Shown here: positions 46,966 to 57,249 of the stretch, in pieces
Layout: each line of letters opens with the position of its first letter
How positions within the stretch are numbered: position 1 is the stretch's first letter
From: DATBAT01 sp963824805
GTDB taxonomy: Bacteria > Acidobacteriota > Terriglobia > Terriglobales > Acidobacteriaceae
Direction of reading: 5' to 3'
Length of the DNA: 64,000 bases
Assembly (NCBI GenBank): GCA_963824805.1
Contig: CAWGQZ010000053.1
Coordinates: 1-64,000 of the forward strand
The notes under the pieces: generated by a model
Databases searched by the model: none
What the model saw: the letters and a program-made list of their open reading frames with translations, nothing else
What the model was told of the DNA's origin: nothing
Position numbers and translations under genes: made by a program

Positions 46966-48291
46966 TCACTCGTATCTGAGTGCCTCTGCCGGAAGAATGC
47001 GTGCAGCCGACCAGGATGGGTAAAGCGTAGCGATTAAAGAGACTCCAACTGCCACAAACCCTACAAGGACGCCGTCTATGGCGCGGGAGGCGAAAGGCAC
47101 ATAGTCGATTGAGTAGACCTCAGGAGCAAGGGACAACAGATGGTAGTGGCCGCCGAACCAGGAGAGTGCGTAACCAAGAATCAGCCCGATGGCAGTGCCG
47201 ATTATCCCAATCAAAGCGCCTTGGGCGATGAACATACGGCGAACCTGCGACTTGCGGGCTCCCATCGACATCAGAACCGCAATATCACGGGTCTTCTCCA
47301 TCACCATCATGGTGAGTGAAATAAGGATGTTGAGCGCGGCCACAAAGACGATGAGACCGATGGTGATGAACGTCACCAACTTCTCCAGGCGCAAGGCGTG
47401 AAAAAGAGCTTTATTCTGCTCCATCCAGTTAGTCGTCATGTAGCCGGAGCCGGCGGCCTTCTCCAATTCATTCCCAATCTTGTCGGCTTGGTAGATGTCG
47501 TCCAGCTTGAATTCCAGCACTGCGACTAGATCGCCCAGTCCAAACATGCGCTGCGCATCCGACAGCCGGGTAAAGGCCCATGTGCTGTCGGAGTCGTAGA
47601 AGCCAAAGTTGAAGATACCAACCACGCGAAAGCGGTTGTATTTGGGGACAAGACCGAAGGGCGTCAACTCTCCCTGAGGACTTGTTACCAGCACAGACGA
47701 ACCAACCGTCGCTCCAAGGTCATCCGCCATCTCTTTACCGAGAACAATGGGAGGCATGGCAGCAAGGCGTTGCTGGACGCCCTGGAGGGAAGAAGGGGAT
47801 TGGACCCCGGTGTTTCCATAGCCCGGTTGGCCAGTCTGGGTATCTCCCGTCCCATGGCTCGGAGTTTCTTCCAGCGCCTCCGCCGAACCAAACTTCACGC
47901 TGTTGAGAAGAGTGCTGACGTTGCGCTCGTACGAGGGGATCATTCCTTTAAGCACCGCGCCGCGCGCCCGTGGACCACGGGAGATCAACACTTGCTCAAA
48001 TACCGCTGGAGCGGCGGCCACCACATGCGGTTGCCTGCTAAGGCGCTCGAGAAGTGGCTTCCAGTCCCGAATACCGTCATCCTGTACACGGATCAGATTA
48101 ACGTTGGAGGTGGAACCGAGCAGGCGGTCCTGCAGGTCCTGACGAAAACCATTGTTGATGGCGAGAGCGACCACCAGCGAGGCAACCCCGGCAGCGACCC
48201 CAGCTATGGAAATACCGGTGATGATGCCGATCACGGCTTGCCGGCGTTTCGCCCGGAGATATCGCGAAGCGATAAAAAATTCGAAACGCAT
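46966..48291 (-). CDS. LolC/LolE-family permease
   Basis: A 441-residue inner-membrane permease: N-terminal helix (about 20-47, IGIITGISIAGVAAGVA), a large periplasmic domain (about 50-300), and three C-terminal helices in the FtsX/MacB permease domain (TIGLIVFVAALNILISLTM, MSMGARKSQVRRMFIAQG). It is a likely partner of lolD. A single LolC/E gene suggests a homodimer, as in LolF systems. The separate lolC and lolE roles cannot be assigned. Confidence 0.88.
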   Translation of the reverse strand: MRFEFFIASRYLRAKRRQAVIGIITGISIAGVAAGVASLVVALAINNGFRQDLQDRLLGSTSNVNLIRVQDDGIRDWKPLLERLSRQPHVVAAAPAVFEQVLISRGPRARGAVLKGMIPSYERNVSTLLNSVKFGSAEALEETPSHGTGDTQTGQPGYGNTGVQSPSSLQGVQQRLAAMPPIVLGKEMADDLGATVGSSVLVTSPQGELTPFGLVPKYNRFRVVGIFNFGFYDSDSTWAFTRLSDAQRMFGLGDLVAVLEFKLDDIYQADKIGNELEKAAGSGYMTTNWMEQNKALFHALRLEKLVTFITIGLIVFVAALNILISLTMMVMEKTRDIAVLMSMGARKSQVRRMFIAQGALIGIIGTAIGLILGYALSWFGGHYHLLSLAPEVYSIDYVPFASRAIDGVLVGFVAVGVSLIATLYPSWSAARILPAEALRYE

Positions 48292-48404
48292 GGGGTAAAC
48301 AAATTATACGGGTGAACTCCTCGCACTGCTGTTGTTCGCACACTGTTAATGCCCCTTCCTGCAATTCCATCCCCCGCGATCAATCAGATTGACTGGCCCT
48401 GGCG

Positions 48405-50912
48405 ATGGCCTTAAACTCCGAGGTCGGCGGGAGGCAGATGTTCGATCTCGCTCAACACATCGGCACAACTCTTCGCCAGGTGCGGCGCGCACCAGGCCTA
48501 AGCCTCACTGTCATCCTGACGCTGGCGCTGGGAATCGGGTCAACCACCGCAGTTTTCTCGCTAGTCGAAGGCATTCTGCTAAAACCGCTGCCGTTCAAGA
48601 ACCCGGAACGGTTGGTCGTCATGGGTGATCACGTTGGCGAGGGTCTGAGCACGCCGGTCACGGCTCGAGAAATCGGTCTGTATTCCTCCGAAATCAAGGC
48701 ATTCGATTCGATGGGCGGCTTCGCTGACGTCACCTACGAGCTATCAGGTGGGGATGTACCCGAGGAGGTCGCGGCTGCACGCTTTACCGCCGGGGTTTTT
48801 CACACTCTGGGAGTTGAACCGATTCGCGGGCGTGTCTTTTCCCAGCAAGAAGAGGAGTCACACCAGTCGGTTGCCGTCATCAGTTACTCCTTGTGGAATG
48901 ACCGGTATCAAAGCTCGCCTGACATTTTAAAGAAAACGATCTCGCTCGACCGGAAATCCTACTCGATCATCGGCGTAATGCCGCCAGACTTTGAATTCCC
49001 GGCGCAGTCCGGATTGTTCAATCAAACCAAACTTTGGGTCCCGATGAGTCTCACGCCGCAAGAACTCTCGGAAGAACACGCTGGGTACTGGGGATACCAG
49101 ATGATCGCGCGGCTTCGCAACGGCGTCAGTTCGAATATGGCAGAAAAAGACGTGGACCGCGTTGCAAAGCTGGTCATGAAGGATTTTCCCCCTGCGCTCT
49201 CCGCAATTCACATTCGTGGAGGTGTGACTCCGCTGCTCGAGGATACCGTCGGCGGTGTTCGCCCCGCGCTACGCGCGTTGTTCGGTGCGGTAACGGTTGT
49301 ATTACTCATTGCCTGCGTCAATGTAGCCGGCCTGTTGACGGTGAGAGCAATTCGCAGACGCCGGGAGTACGCCCTTCGCTTGGCCTTGGGCGCGCGGTTT
49401 GGGGCGATTATTCGCGAAGCCGTCATCGAAGGCCTGGCGCTCAGCATCCCGGGAGGCTTACTAGGTCTGGGATTTGCTACCGCGATCATCATGGTTGCCC
49501 CGAATTTATTGCCCGCCTTCCTGCCACGTCTGTCGTCCATTGCTCTGGATGTCCGGGTAGTAATGTTCGCCATCGGCGCCACCCTGTTAACCGGGGTCCT
49601 GTGCAGTCTGGCGCCAGCCTTTGCCGCGCTGCATACGATACCGATGCACAGTCTGAAGGAAGGTGGACGAACTGAAACAGACGCCTCCGGTCAACGGTGG
49701 CTTCGTTCCGGACTTATCGTCGCCGAGATTGCGGTTGCCTTGGTGTTGCTGACGGTGGCGGGGGTTTTCCTCCGCAGCTTCCAGAAGATGCGGGCAGTGG
49801 ATCCTGGATTTCGCCCCGAGCACGCAGTAACAGCAAGTTATCGATTGCCACTGAATCAATACTCCACCGACCGCGCAGTTGAAAATTTCAATCGAGCGAT
49901 TCTCGACCGGCTTGAGCCTACCCCAGGAGTCACTGCGGTTGGAATCACGTCGGCCTTGCCGGCATCTGGATTTTCACCGGAAACCGCCTACACGCTGGAG
50001 GGACGGTCCGACGAAAGTTGGAAGCTGGAATTCGCCGGCTTCGCGATCACCGACGGCGACTATTTCCATGCCATCGGCATACCGTTGCTTGACGGCCGTT
50101 ACTTCACCCCAGAGGATCGGGCGAACTCACCTCTGGTGATCATTGTCAACCAATCCATGGCAAGGCATTGCTGGCCAGGACAAAGTGCCATCGGAAAGCG
50201 GCTGCACGTGGGTAGCCCTCAAAAGCGGCTGCCCTGGGTGACGGTGATTGGCGTGGTTGCCGATACCAGGTTCGGCGCCCGCGACGAACCGGTCATAAGT
50301 CAATGGTTCGCACCCGAGTCACAGCCCGCCACGCTTGATGGCTATGGTTCCGCCGGCAAGTTGTCGGACGCCGCCGGCGGGAACATCACGATCCGGTCTA
50401 AACTCCCTGCCCAGCAAATCACTCAGATTCTTCGTTCGGTTATGTCCGAAATCGATCCCATGCTGGCGCTCGAACAGGTGCAGACCATGGAGGCGGTGAT
50501 TTCCAGTACCGAAGCCCCGCGGAGATTCAACACCTATCTCATCACCGGTTTCGCAGCTGGGGCGCTGTTGCTTACCATCACCGGCATTTATGCGGTGGTT
50601 GCATTTTCGGTCTCACTGCGGACCCAAGAAATTGCTATCCGGATGGCTATGGGGGCACAGCGGATTAGCATCGCCAGGCTGGTACTGCTTTCCGGAGCGA
50701 AGATCGCGGCCTTCGGCTGCGCCACGGGCCTCCTCGCTTCGATGGCGGTGGCGAGAATTGTCACTTCGTTCCTCTTCGAGGTTAGCCCATTTGATCCACT
50801 GGTCTATGCTCTGGCATCCGTCACCATCATCGTGGTGGCGCTGCTTGCGTCCTCTCTCCCCGCCATGCGAGCGGCGGCCGCCGATCCGATGGACGCATTG
50901 AAGTCGAACTAG
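48405..50912 (+). CDS. ADOP-type MacB-like permease
   Basis: An 835-residue permease of the acidobacterial duplicated orphan permease type. It has an N-terminal helix (LSLTVILTLALGIGSTTAVF), a MacB periplasmic core domain (about 60-270), three helices (RREYALRLALGARFGAIIR), a second periplasmic domain (about 440-670), and three more helices ending LPAMRAAAADPMDALK. These proteins typically lack their own ATPase and are highly expanded in Acidobacteriota. They may pair with a shared ATPase, such as the lolD-like gene, but that is unproven. Confidence 0.93.
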   Translation: MALNSEVGGRQMFDLAQHIGTTLRQVRRAPGLSLTVILTLALGIGSTTAVFSLVEGILLKPLPFKNPERLVVMGDHVGEGLSTPVTAREIGLYSSEIKAFDSMGGFADVTYELSGGDVPEEVAAARFTAGVFHTLGVEPIRGRVFSQQEEESHQSVAVISYSLWNDRYQSSPDILKKTISLDRKSYSIIGVMPPDFEFPAQSGLFNQTKLWVPMSLTPQELSEEHAGYWGYQMIARLRNGVSSNMAEKDVDRVAKLVMKDFPPALSAIHIRGGVTPLLEDTVGGVRPALRALFGAVTVVLLIACVNVAGLLTVRAIRRRREYALRLALGARFGAIIREAVIEGLALSIPGGLLGLGFATAIIMVAPNLLPAFLPRLSSIALDVRVVMFAIGATLLTGVLCSLAPAFAALHTIPMHSLKEGGRTETDASGQRWLRSGLIVAEIAVALVLLTVAGVFLRSFQKMRAVDPGFRPEHAVTASYRLPLNQYSTDRAVENFNRAILDRLEPTPGVTAVGITSALPASGFSPETAYTLEGRSDESWKLEFAGFAITDGDYFHAIGIPLLDGRYFTPEDRANSPLVIIVNQSMARHCWPGQSAIGKRLHVGSPQKRLPWVTVIGVVADTRFGARDEPVISQWFAPESQPATLDGYGSAGKLSDAAGGNITIRSKLPAQQITQILRSVMSEIDPMLALEQVQTMEAVISSTEAPRRFNTYLITGFAAGALLLTITGIYAVVAFSVSLRTQEIAIRMAMGAQRISIARLVLLSGAKIAAFGCATGLLASMAVARIVTSFLFEVSPFDPLVYALASVTIIVVALLASSLPAMRAAAADPMDALKSN

Positions 50913-51551
50913 GAGCTTGCTCCATTGGCTCAACGATGATGTTCTTTCGCGCGGTTGCCAGCAATTCGTCAGTAAGTCCCGGGCGGATTTCCTGCGATAT
51001 CTTTCCCGCGAACTTGTTAAGCGCGATATCGTCGGCGTAAATGATCATCAACTCCTTCCGTTTGCTCCGATCCAGAAGGTGCACCAGACGGAGATAAAAC
51101 ATCGACTCCGGCATACGGTAACCCTTCGCCGTGATAAGGCTCATGACGTGGTCGATATCGCAACCCGCTCGCATTGTCGCGCTCGTTTTTGTTGCCCAGA
51201 TATCTACGTAAAAGTCCATTCCGCCGAGGTTCGCGTGCTTGGGTGAGGCATATGTATGTTGCAATTCGGGACGGCTCGGCAAGTACCCTTCGAACTGAAC
51301 CCAGTAAAGCCTACGGACTTTTTGCCGCTTGTCGGCCTCGACAAATGCGTGCAGTTCGCAATCCTGCCAGTGCCGTACAGCACCCAGCGGTCGGCACCTA
51401 CGTAGTAGTGCCCGGTCGCGGGTAGCTGAATTCTCACCTTAGGATTCGCTGCAGACCGAATGACGTTACCCTTCACCTCCCGCTCGGGAGGTGAGGTTTG
51501 CGCGACAAGGAGCTCGCAACACAAAATTGCAACACCAATTTGTCCAAACAT
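50827..51551 (-). pseudogene. Secreted protein of unknown function, frameshifted
   Basis: The start at 51551 has a GGAGG ribosome binding site and a Sec signal (IGVAILCCELLVAQ). The first frame reads to about WVLYGTG. Near 51370 it slips, and the continuation (DCELHAFVEADKRQKVRRLY and on to MESFYLRLVHLLDRSKRKE-like MFYLRLVHLLDRSKRKE) runs in another frame. The C-terminus reads into antisense of the ADOP permease, so the real stop may be near 50911, also after a slip. The full product would be about 210 residues. I do not recognise the family. Confidence 0.5.
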
Positions 51552-51656
51552 GCTTGCCTCCGCTTGGATTGCACCAAATCAGGTGCAGCCAATTCCCTTC
51601 TGGATTGATGCCTGCAAATGACCCCTATTCTGGATCACGGTACAATCGAAACAAAG

Positions 51657-52901
51657 ATGCTCGAGACCGAGAAACCTGCAAGAGCCACGCGGGCCGCATT
51701 TTCCTATCCTGGGTTCACGCTGTTTGAGTCCGCCCGATTCTTCATGGTGGCATCACTGGAAATGCAGTCCGTCGCAGTGGGCTGGCAGGTTTACGAAATC
51801 ACTCGCAAGGCTCTCGATCTGGGATTGGTGGGCTTGGCGCAATTTCTTCCTGGAATTGTGTTGTTCTTGCTTGCCGGCCATGCCGCTGACCGGTTCAACC
51901 GGCGTAAGGTTCTGATCGTCTGTTATCTCGGATTTGCACTCTGCTCCGCAGCATTGCTCTTGCTTACCTGGGGCAATATGGGTTCGGTGCGACCGATCTA
52001 CGCAATCTTGATCCTGCTGGGGGTAGTGCGGTCGTTTAATGGACCCTCCGCGCGCGCGCTGTTGCCGCAACTGGTTTCAGAAGAGCACTTCCCGAACGCA
52101 GTGGCATGGAACGCAATCGTATTTCAAGCTGCGACTATTCTGGGCCCTGCGCTCGGCGGAGTGCTCTACGCGTCTTCGCATGGGCCAACGTCCGTCTATG
52201 CCGCTTCAATCGTCACTTCTCTCGCGGCCATGCTCTCGATGCTTAGAATTCAAGCCAAACCCCAGGTCCGGCCGCTGGAAGAGATCAGTCTGCGAACAGT
52301 GTTTGCGGGATTCCGCTACATCTGGGAACAGAAGGTAATCCTGGGATCGATTTCTCTCGACCTGTTTGCGGTGCTACTGGGCGGAGCAGTGGCTCTGCTG
52401 CCGGTATTTGCAAGGGAGATTCTCAGAACCGGACCGTGGGGACTGGGCCTGCTGCGAACAGCGCCGGCGATTGGCGCGGGAGCAATGGCGATGTTACTGG
52501 CGCATCGTCCGCTAAGGCGCAAGATTGGCGTCACTATGTTATGGGCGGTGGCGGGCTTCGGAGTCTTCACCATCGTCTTCGGAATCTCGCACAGTCTTGT
52601 GCTCTCGCTGATCGCGCTCACCCTAGCCGGAGCATCGGACATGATTAGCGTGGTGATTCGCGGAACGCTGGTACAGATCGCCACGCCGGACGAAATGCGC
52701 GGGCGGGTAAATGCCGTAGATATGGTGTTCGTCGGAGCTTCGAACGAACTAGGAGAATTTGAGTCCGGGCTCACCGCCCACTGGTTCGGAGCAGTTCCAG
52801 CTGTGATTCTGGGTGGCGTGGGGACCTTGATTGTGATCGGGATCTGGGCCTGGCGTTTTCCCGAACTGCGGAGAGCAGATCAGCTGACGAGTCAAGGATA
52901 G
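51657..52901 (+). CDS. MFS transporter, EntS-like exporter family
   Basis: A 12-helix major facilitator protein (about 414 residues from the ATG at 51657). It has the MFS_3/EntS look: FMVASLEMQSVAVGWQVYEI, the loop 2-3 motif GHAADRFNRRKVL, GILGPALGG-like ILGPALGGVLYA, and a C-terminal TPDEMRGRVNAV. This family includes siderophore and drug exporters. The substrate is unknown. An alternative start at 51618 adds 13 residues. Confidence 0.9.
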   Translation: MLETEKPARATRAAFSYPGFTLFESARFFMVASLEMQSVAVGWQVYEITRKALDLGLVGLAQFLPGIVLFLLAGHAADRFNRRKVLIVCYLGFALCSAALLLLTWGNMGSVRPIYAILILLGVVRSFNGPSARALLPQLVSEEHFPNAVAWNAIVFQAATILGPALGGVLYASSHGPTSVYAASIVTSLAAMLSMLRIQAKPQVRPLEEISLRTVFAGFRYIWEQKVILGSISLDLFAVLLGGAVALLPVFAREILRTGPWGLGLLRTAPAIGAGAMAMLLAHRPLRRKIGVTMLWAVAGFGVFTIVFGISHSLVLSLIALTLAGASDMISVVIRGTLVQIATPDEMRGRVNAVDMVFVGASNELGEFESGLTAHWFGAVPAVILGGVGTLIVIGIWAWRFPELRRADQLTSQG

Positions 52902-52931
52902 GCGGGCGAGGGCGCCCGCCCAGTCATCAAT

Positions 52932-55206
52932 CTATTTACTTCTAACCACTATTTTGGCTGAAGACACGTTGTCCGCTCGGTCATATACGCGGACCACCAC
53001 AACGTGATCGAGGCCCGCATTGTCAGCCGGCTGTGCCTTCGAGTCTTGCGGTATCGGCGCTAAGAAGTCGTAATTCTCCGTCTTCGAGTCGGAAATTTGC
53101 CCGACTGGTTCGGCGAATTGCCAATCGCTGGCATCCACCGAATATTCCGCGCGCTTGATGGGAGAGAAGCTGTCTTCTCCGCGAAATGTTACCCGAATCC
53201 TGCCGCCTTCCGACGTGGCCTTGAGATTTATGACTTGGGGCGGTGTGGTGTCGATTTCAAAGCGCTGGCTCATCCGTTCCGCGTGGAGACCCTCCCCGGG
53301 CGCATGCGAAGGCTGGTCGGAAGCTACGATCTTAAAAGTGTATCCCCCGTCCGGCAATAACGACGAGTCAAACGAATAAAACTTGTCGGCTAGATTTTCT
53401 TTCAACAAAAGCCAGCGAGTTTCGCCATCTCCACGATAAAAAATGGCATACACCATCTGGTCGTCGTTATCGTCATGAACCGTCCACCGGATTCCAATCG
53501 AGTCCGTATCGTGAATGCTGGGCGGAGGCGGCTCAAACTTCGGCTGCGATGGGCTGCCACTGGGATTCGTACTCAAAGTAATTTCGACGCCACCGGGACG
53601 TGCCACCGGTTGATAACGCACCCCCGACTGCACATTCACTTCGTCGAAGTCCGGGGCGACGTTCTTGGGCAAGTAATTAACCGTAACCATCTCCAGCTGC
53701 GGCGTCACAGGACCGCTGTGCAGCACGGCCTTCCACTGCAGAAATCGGGCTGCCGGGACACCGATAGCCACGTCTTTCTGCAAATCGACCCGCGTCCAGG
53801 CACTCCAGTGGCGGTCGGGATTATCGACATTTCCGCTACGCGCGAATAAATCGATTGTCCCGGTGCCGCGGAATTCCATTCGGCCCCAGCGTGAAAATAT
53901 TTGAGCGTCGAGCACATCGCTTATGTAGGTCCCTTCTGAAGCGGGATTGCCGCCCACAAGAAAAATCTTTCCCAGATTGCTGGTGGCGGCGTAAATCCCA
54001 CCGCTCTGCGACTTGGCAAATCCGGTGACTTGCGTAGCGCTGGCATCGAGCAAGTCAGTGTAGCGGTCCTCTCCAGGGATGGCGTAGATATGTCCCTGAT
54101 TGCCGGTGCCGGCCAGTAGTTGTCCCTGTGCGTCAAAGGTCAGCGCGTAGACCAAGTTGTCGCGGGAGGACCAGACCTGAGTTGGAGAGCCATCACTGGC
54201 GATGCGGTAGATTTCTGATCCGCCGGTGGCAGCCGCCGTCGCCCCTGGGGTACGGTTTAGCAGGATTGACTGACCGGCAGCTGCGCCACCCGGGCCGGTT
54301 GCGGGCGGATTTTGCCCTCCAGCCGTTACTCCGGGAACCATCATGATGATCGGTGTCGTTGGCGCAGCTGAAGAACCGGCTGTCGAATGCTTCTCCCCAA
54401 CCCCGGCTGCATAGATATTGCCGGACTTGTCAATCGTTAGGGCTGTGATTTCCTTCTTGGGCGCGCTGTAGAGCACGAAAGCGTCACCGTTCGGTGAAAT
54501 CCGATAGATAAGGCCGCTTCCGTCGGAGCCTGCAATCAGATTTCCCTGATTGTCGAGAGCGAGCACCCGGATGTGAGCTTCGTCACTCTTGAAAAAGACG
54601 GAAGAAGTGGCCTTTGCAGTAACCCGGAAAATTTGCCCATTGTCCCCCGTCGCCACGAAGAGATTGCCCGCGTTGTCGAGAGCAAGGTCCCATATGTACT
54701 TTGTGCCGGGCTCAAAGTAGACAGAAGAACTCCACTCTGAGGTGCTACTTCCCTTCTCCGCGGTCTGCTTGGAGTCGGTCTTAGCCTTGCGCTCGATGCG
54801 GTAGACCTTGCCATCCGGGTTGGTGGCCGCATAGAGAACTCCTGACTTATCGACGACCAGGGCCTGTACCTGCAGCTCTTGAGGCTCGAATATCGGGGCC
54901 GCCTTGCCGTCCGCGGTCACAAAATAAACCCTCGCTGGGGAACCGGCGGCGGCAAACAACTCACCGTTGTTCCCCGCGGCTACTGCCCAGATGTAGCTGG
55001 AGGGGGTTGTCACCAACGACTTGAAAGAAGGCGCAAGCTCGAGTCCGCCTGTACTGCGAAGGGCGACACCATTCGACGTACCCTTGCTGAGTTCGTCGAA
55101 GGTGGACTGTTGCCAGGTACGCGTGCCTTCCGCGGCAGCAACGCCGGCGAACAATGCAATCGAAATGGAAATGACAACTGCGCGCGATTAAATGGCGGAT
55201 AGCCAA
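52932..55206 (-). CDS. Large secreted beta-propeller protein
   Basis: About 755 residues. Reading from 55206, MAIRHLIAR followed by VVISISIALFAGVAAA makes a signal peptide, but the two parts are in different frames, with an extra base near 55179. As written, translation can only start at 55154 inside the signal. The mature part has many SMP-30/NHL-like blades (DNAGNLFVATGDNGQIFRV, DNQGNLIAGSDGSGLIYRIS, DKSGNIYAAGVG). Immunoglobulin-like and Fn3-like C-terminal domains (WTVHDDNDDQMVYAIFYRGD) follow. Probably extracellular. The S55-type gene lies 95 bases upstream on the same strand and may be cotranscribed. Confidence 0.8.
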
Positions 55207-55300
55207 AGCAATACCTCAATAAGCGTGGAAAGAAATTTCAGAGTACCACGGTGGAAAGTACAAGCGCCGGGTACCGAGGTACCCGGCATGAAAACGTGGC

Positions 55301-57085
55301 CTACTTGATATTGATGGTCAGAACCTGAGCGCCTGATACTACGAAATCAAGCGGAGTGGTGGATGCTTCATTGACGGAAGACTCCGCGCGTACCACCATG
55401 TCCTGGGTGCTGCGCATTCCATCCATAACGTTCATGATGGAAAGCGGCAGGGTCGGCATTACTTTGTCGGCGACCGTCGCCTCCGGGTCTGACTCCAGCA
55501 ACGAAACATACACCCGGTTATTCATGTGCTGTTTGTTGAGCAAAGAAATCGTGGAAGCCAGGTCCATTTTGCGGGCGAACTGGGCGGAGCCCGGACGAAA
55601 GCGATCCAGCGTATCGCCGTCACTTACCAAAATGCGCAGCGGACCCTTGGAGGCCGAAGCCGGGATGTGGACCGGGATGTGCTGCACGATTCCCTCTCCA
55701 CGATAGGGTCGGAGCATAGCTTCGATGTTGATGGTCTCACCCGGACGGGCTTCGGTGCCATCGGTGCGCGCGCTTTCCAGACGTGCCCAGCGTCGCTCGC
55801 GAACCAGCTCGAAATCGAGCTGAACGTCCTTGATGTCAGGGACGTTGTACGGATTGTCGTAAATTCGGCCAAAGCGATCGCCCATGGATATCGCTGCAAG
55901 CATGGCAGCCGGCTGTCCGCCATCGGCCGGGGTGAACATGTTCTGCATCGAGACCGATGGGTAGCCGTTCAGGTTGATACTGCCGCTCATGTGATAAGTA
56001 ATTTCTTCGCCGTATTCGTTCACTCCGTGCAATGCGTTGAAGACCGTAGCCATCATCGCAACCGGGCTCAGGCGGGCATTGTTGAGCACTTCGTAGTGGA
56101 ATTCGCGGCTGGCGGGCCCGCCATGAATCGTCAGCGTGACCGGAATCATGTCCGGTTTCTTGTTGAACTCTCCGAGAATACCGGTGTGACGGTCCTGAAC
56201 GAATGAGCCGACCGCCTCAGTGGCATTCACAATCTTGAAAGCGTTCAGGGGCGACGGCAGTGTAGCCAGCACCTGCGCCTTAGTCATGGGCAGAGCAACC
56301 GAACCGAACTGGAGGAGCGGGTGCCCGCAAGCCAATAAGTTGTTAGCGTCGACATAGGTGACGGTGCAGGTGGCGGCAATATCCATGTCGCCACGGACTA
56401 GGATTGCACTCACCGCGGAACCCGGCTCCAGAGGCTCCGGTTGTTTAACGTCACTGACGGAGCCAACTCCCATCACCGGAACGATACCCGCCGATGCGAA
56501 TTGCGAAGAAAACATCTGGACGGCGTCCTGCGAAAATCCGCTGAAAACTAGAGGTGCGTCAATCGGCTTCAGGTAGTTGGCGAAATTCGCGACGGGGGGC
56601 ATCGCCAGACCTGGACTGGAGACTTTGACCGGCTCGCCAGCTACGGCTTTCACCGGAGGCGCCTGGTTCATCGGGTTCCGGTCCATGGCATTGATTTCGA
56701 GCATTTCGGCGATGGGGGTAACCCCGGCGATTGGCTCCTTGGAAAATTCACCGATACGAAAAGCCAAAGCGCCGGCCAGCTTGCCGTCAAAATAGACCGG
56801 ACTGCCGCTCATCCCGGCCACCACGCCGGTGTACTCGGCTTTCTTACCGCCGAGCCGGACCAGAATGATATCGCCCTTGGGCCCGTTAGCATTCTTCAGG
56901 ACACCCAGGACCTCGACGTCCATGGGCTCTGGCTTGGTTCCCTGAAATACGGTATAGGCGGTGCCATGCATTCCAGCATGAATGTCCTTAACCGCGATGG
57001 TCTTATAAGGCGTGAAGGTTTGGGATTGCAGGGCGGGTGACAGCGAAATGCACAACACGACACACGAGAAAAACAACCGTCTCAT
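55301..57085 (-). CDS. SpoIVB S55-type peptidase-domain protein
   Basis: A 594-residue secreted protein (signal LFFSCVVLCISLSPALQS). The N-terminal half contains GVVAGMSGSPVYFDGKLAGA (MSGSP at 92-96), the active-site serine segment of the S55 family. The His segment, TVTYVDANNLLACGHPLLQF with H255, comes later, followed by the FKIVNATEAVGSFVQDRHTG stretch. In SpoIVB the His part precedes the Ser part, so the domain appears permuted. The C-terminal half is beta-rich with no call. Acidobacteriota do not sporulate, so the role is not SpoIVB signalling. A surface protease or structural protein is possible. Confidence 0.82.
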   Translation of the reverse strand: MRRLFFSCVVLCISLSPALQSQTFTPYKTIAVKDIHAGMHGTAYTVFQGTKPEPMDVEVLGVLKNANGPKGDIILVRLGGKKAEYTGVVAGMSGSPVYFDGKLAGALAFRIGEFSKEPIAGVTPIAEMLEINAMDRNPMNQAPPVKAVAGEPVKVSSPGLAMPPVANFANYLKPIDAPLVFSGFSQDAVQMFSSQFASAGIVPVMGVGSVSDVKQPEPLEPGSAVSAILVRGDMDIAATCTVTYVDANNLLACGHPLLQFGSVALPMTKAQVLATLPSPLNAFKIVNATEAVGSFVQDRHTGILGEFNKKPDMIPVTLTIHGGPASREFHYEVLNNARLSPVAMMATVFNALHGVNEYGEEITYHMSGSINLNGYPSVSMQNMFTPADGGQPAAMLAAISMGDRFGRIYDNPYNVPDIKDVQLDFELVRERRWARLESARTDGTEARPGETINIEAMLRPYRGEGIVQHIPVHIPASASKGPLRILVSDGDTLDRFRPGSAQFARKMDLASTISLLNKQHMNNRVYVSLLESDPEATVADKVMPTLPLSIMNVMDGMRSTQDMVVRAESSVNEASTTPLDFVVSGAQVLTINIK

Positions 57086-57249
57086 GAATTATCCCCGGAA
57101 GACCCAACAAAGGTCTGCCAACAACAAAAGCATTCTCGACAACTTTCGTTCTTTTTCTTGCTAACGGGAGAGGAATCGCGATCAAGCAAAACATCCCAAC
57201 CGCGAACTTGTTGCGTCTATACTAACATAGGTTTTTCGCAAGGAGCCGC

